Positions 63,783-64,000 of a stretch of 64,000 bases of DNA are shown here, piece after piece; position 1 is the first letter of the stretch, and each line of letters opens with the position of its first letter. The translations under genes were made by a program, and so were the position numbers. The notes beneath the pieces were generated by a model. That model worked only from the letters and a program-made list of their open reading frames with translations, searched no databases and was not told where the DNA came from. Origin of the DNA: Seonamhaeicola sediminis. GTDB taxonomy: Bacteria > Bacteroidota > Bacteroidia > Flavobacteriales > Flavobacteriaceae. Location of the stretch: positions 314 to 64,313 of the forward strand of contig NZ_SMZJ02000004.1 of the NCBI RefSeq assembly GCF_004358095.2, written 5' to 3'.

Positions 63783-64000
63783 AACTAAATTGTCTTTCTG
63801 AGCGTTTCACATTGAGCACAATCGAAGTGTAGCGAAGAATCTCAAGATTCTTTATTTTATTCAGAATAACATTAAAACCCCAATCAATCATAAAAAATTA
63901 AAAGCGTTTAAGCGCTTATATTTCAAATATAACATAAGAATAATTATCAGAGTTTTTAGGTGATTTATATAAAACCTATTTGAAAAATTTGATATAAATA
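63783..64000. repeat. Intergenic end of window with dispersed-repeat remnant
   Basis: At about 63790-63850 the sequence TTTCTGAGCG, ATTGAGCACAATCGAAG and AGCGAAGAATCTCAAG is related to the repeat at 43522. At 63902-63918 AAGCG/CGCTT forms a small palindrome. No gene start is seen before the right edge. Confidence 0.45.

Noticed and set aside
63902-63918. Terminator or operator at the right edge
   Set aside because: The palindrome has only a 5-bp stem and no U-run, and no gene boundary is visible.

Overview
The window is a piece of a low-GC chromosome from a Bacteroidota bacterium, almost certainly a marine member of the Flavobacteriaceae. Signs are type IX secretion (T9SS) C-terminal sorting domains, FecI/FecR/TonB-dependent receptor gene order, a DUF1501/DUF1800 pair, fasciclin and DUF2911 proteins, a Bacteroidota-type YidC, and promoters of the TTTG-N19-TANNTTTG class. 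Shine-Dalgarno sequences are absent or weak.

Layout. 1-8 kb is accessory: the 5' part of a repeat-rich surface protein, a T9SS cargo protein, and an operon of Gfo/Idh/MocA oxidoreductase, sulfatase and GH78 alpha-L-rhamnosidase that looks like part of a sulfated-polysaccharide locus. 8.2-20.8 kb is mostly housekeeping: tRNA-Met, a class IV aminotransferase, YqgE, HU, fmt-recQ-NTPase, and DUF493-DUF4290-murA then pyrG-yidC. 21-30 kb holds a MORN protein, a three-domain fasciclin lipoprotein with a decayed fasciclin fragment beside it, mnmA, a nitronate monooxygenase-like gene, a MATE exporter, PAP2 and meaB. 30-42 kb is cell-envelope signalling and secretion: two ECF sigma systems, the DUF1501/DUF1800 pair, a TonB-dependent receptor and a repeat-built acidic lipoprotein. 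42-50 kb has ffh, folD, rluF, an alpha/beta hydrolase, cupin, YitT, a HerA-like ATPase and queE. 51-56.2 kb is the gat operon. 56.5-64 kb has an outer-membrane barrel, gyrB, a DUF6588-like protein, mdh and an unrecognised exported protein.

The most interesting locus is the minus-strand gat operon. GatC and GatA are followed by one 1113-residue protein that fuses GatB to a complete aspartyl-tRNA synthetase, so the synthetase that mischarges tRNA-Asn and the enzyme that amidates it are encoded as one chain. About 80 bases before gatC lies a 14-codon reading frame, MRNNNNNNFNNPIF, with eight Asn codons. It follows a TATCTTTG promoter element and precedes a strong intrinsic terminator. Three mutually exclusive pairings can be drawn, exactly as in amino-acid operon attenuators. 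The inferred logic is that low Asn-tRNA stalls the leader ribosome, an antiterminator forms, and more Asn-tRNA-making enzyme is produced.

Other points of note: MurA has Asp in place of the fosfomycin-target Cys; gyrB has a hairpin and mini-frame in its leader; a 180-bp inverted-repeat element lies upstream of gyrB; a promoter is nested inside a terminator before the class IV aminotransferase; and a stop-containing fasciclin remnant survives. All assignments come from reading the sequence; no database search was run.
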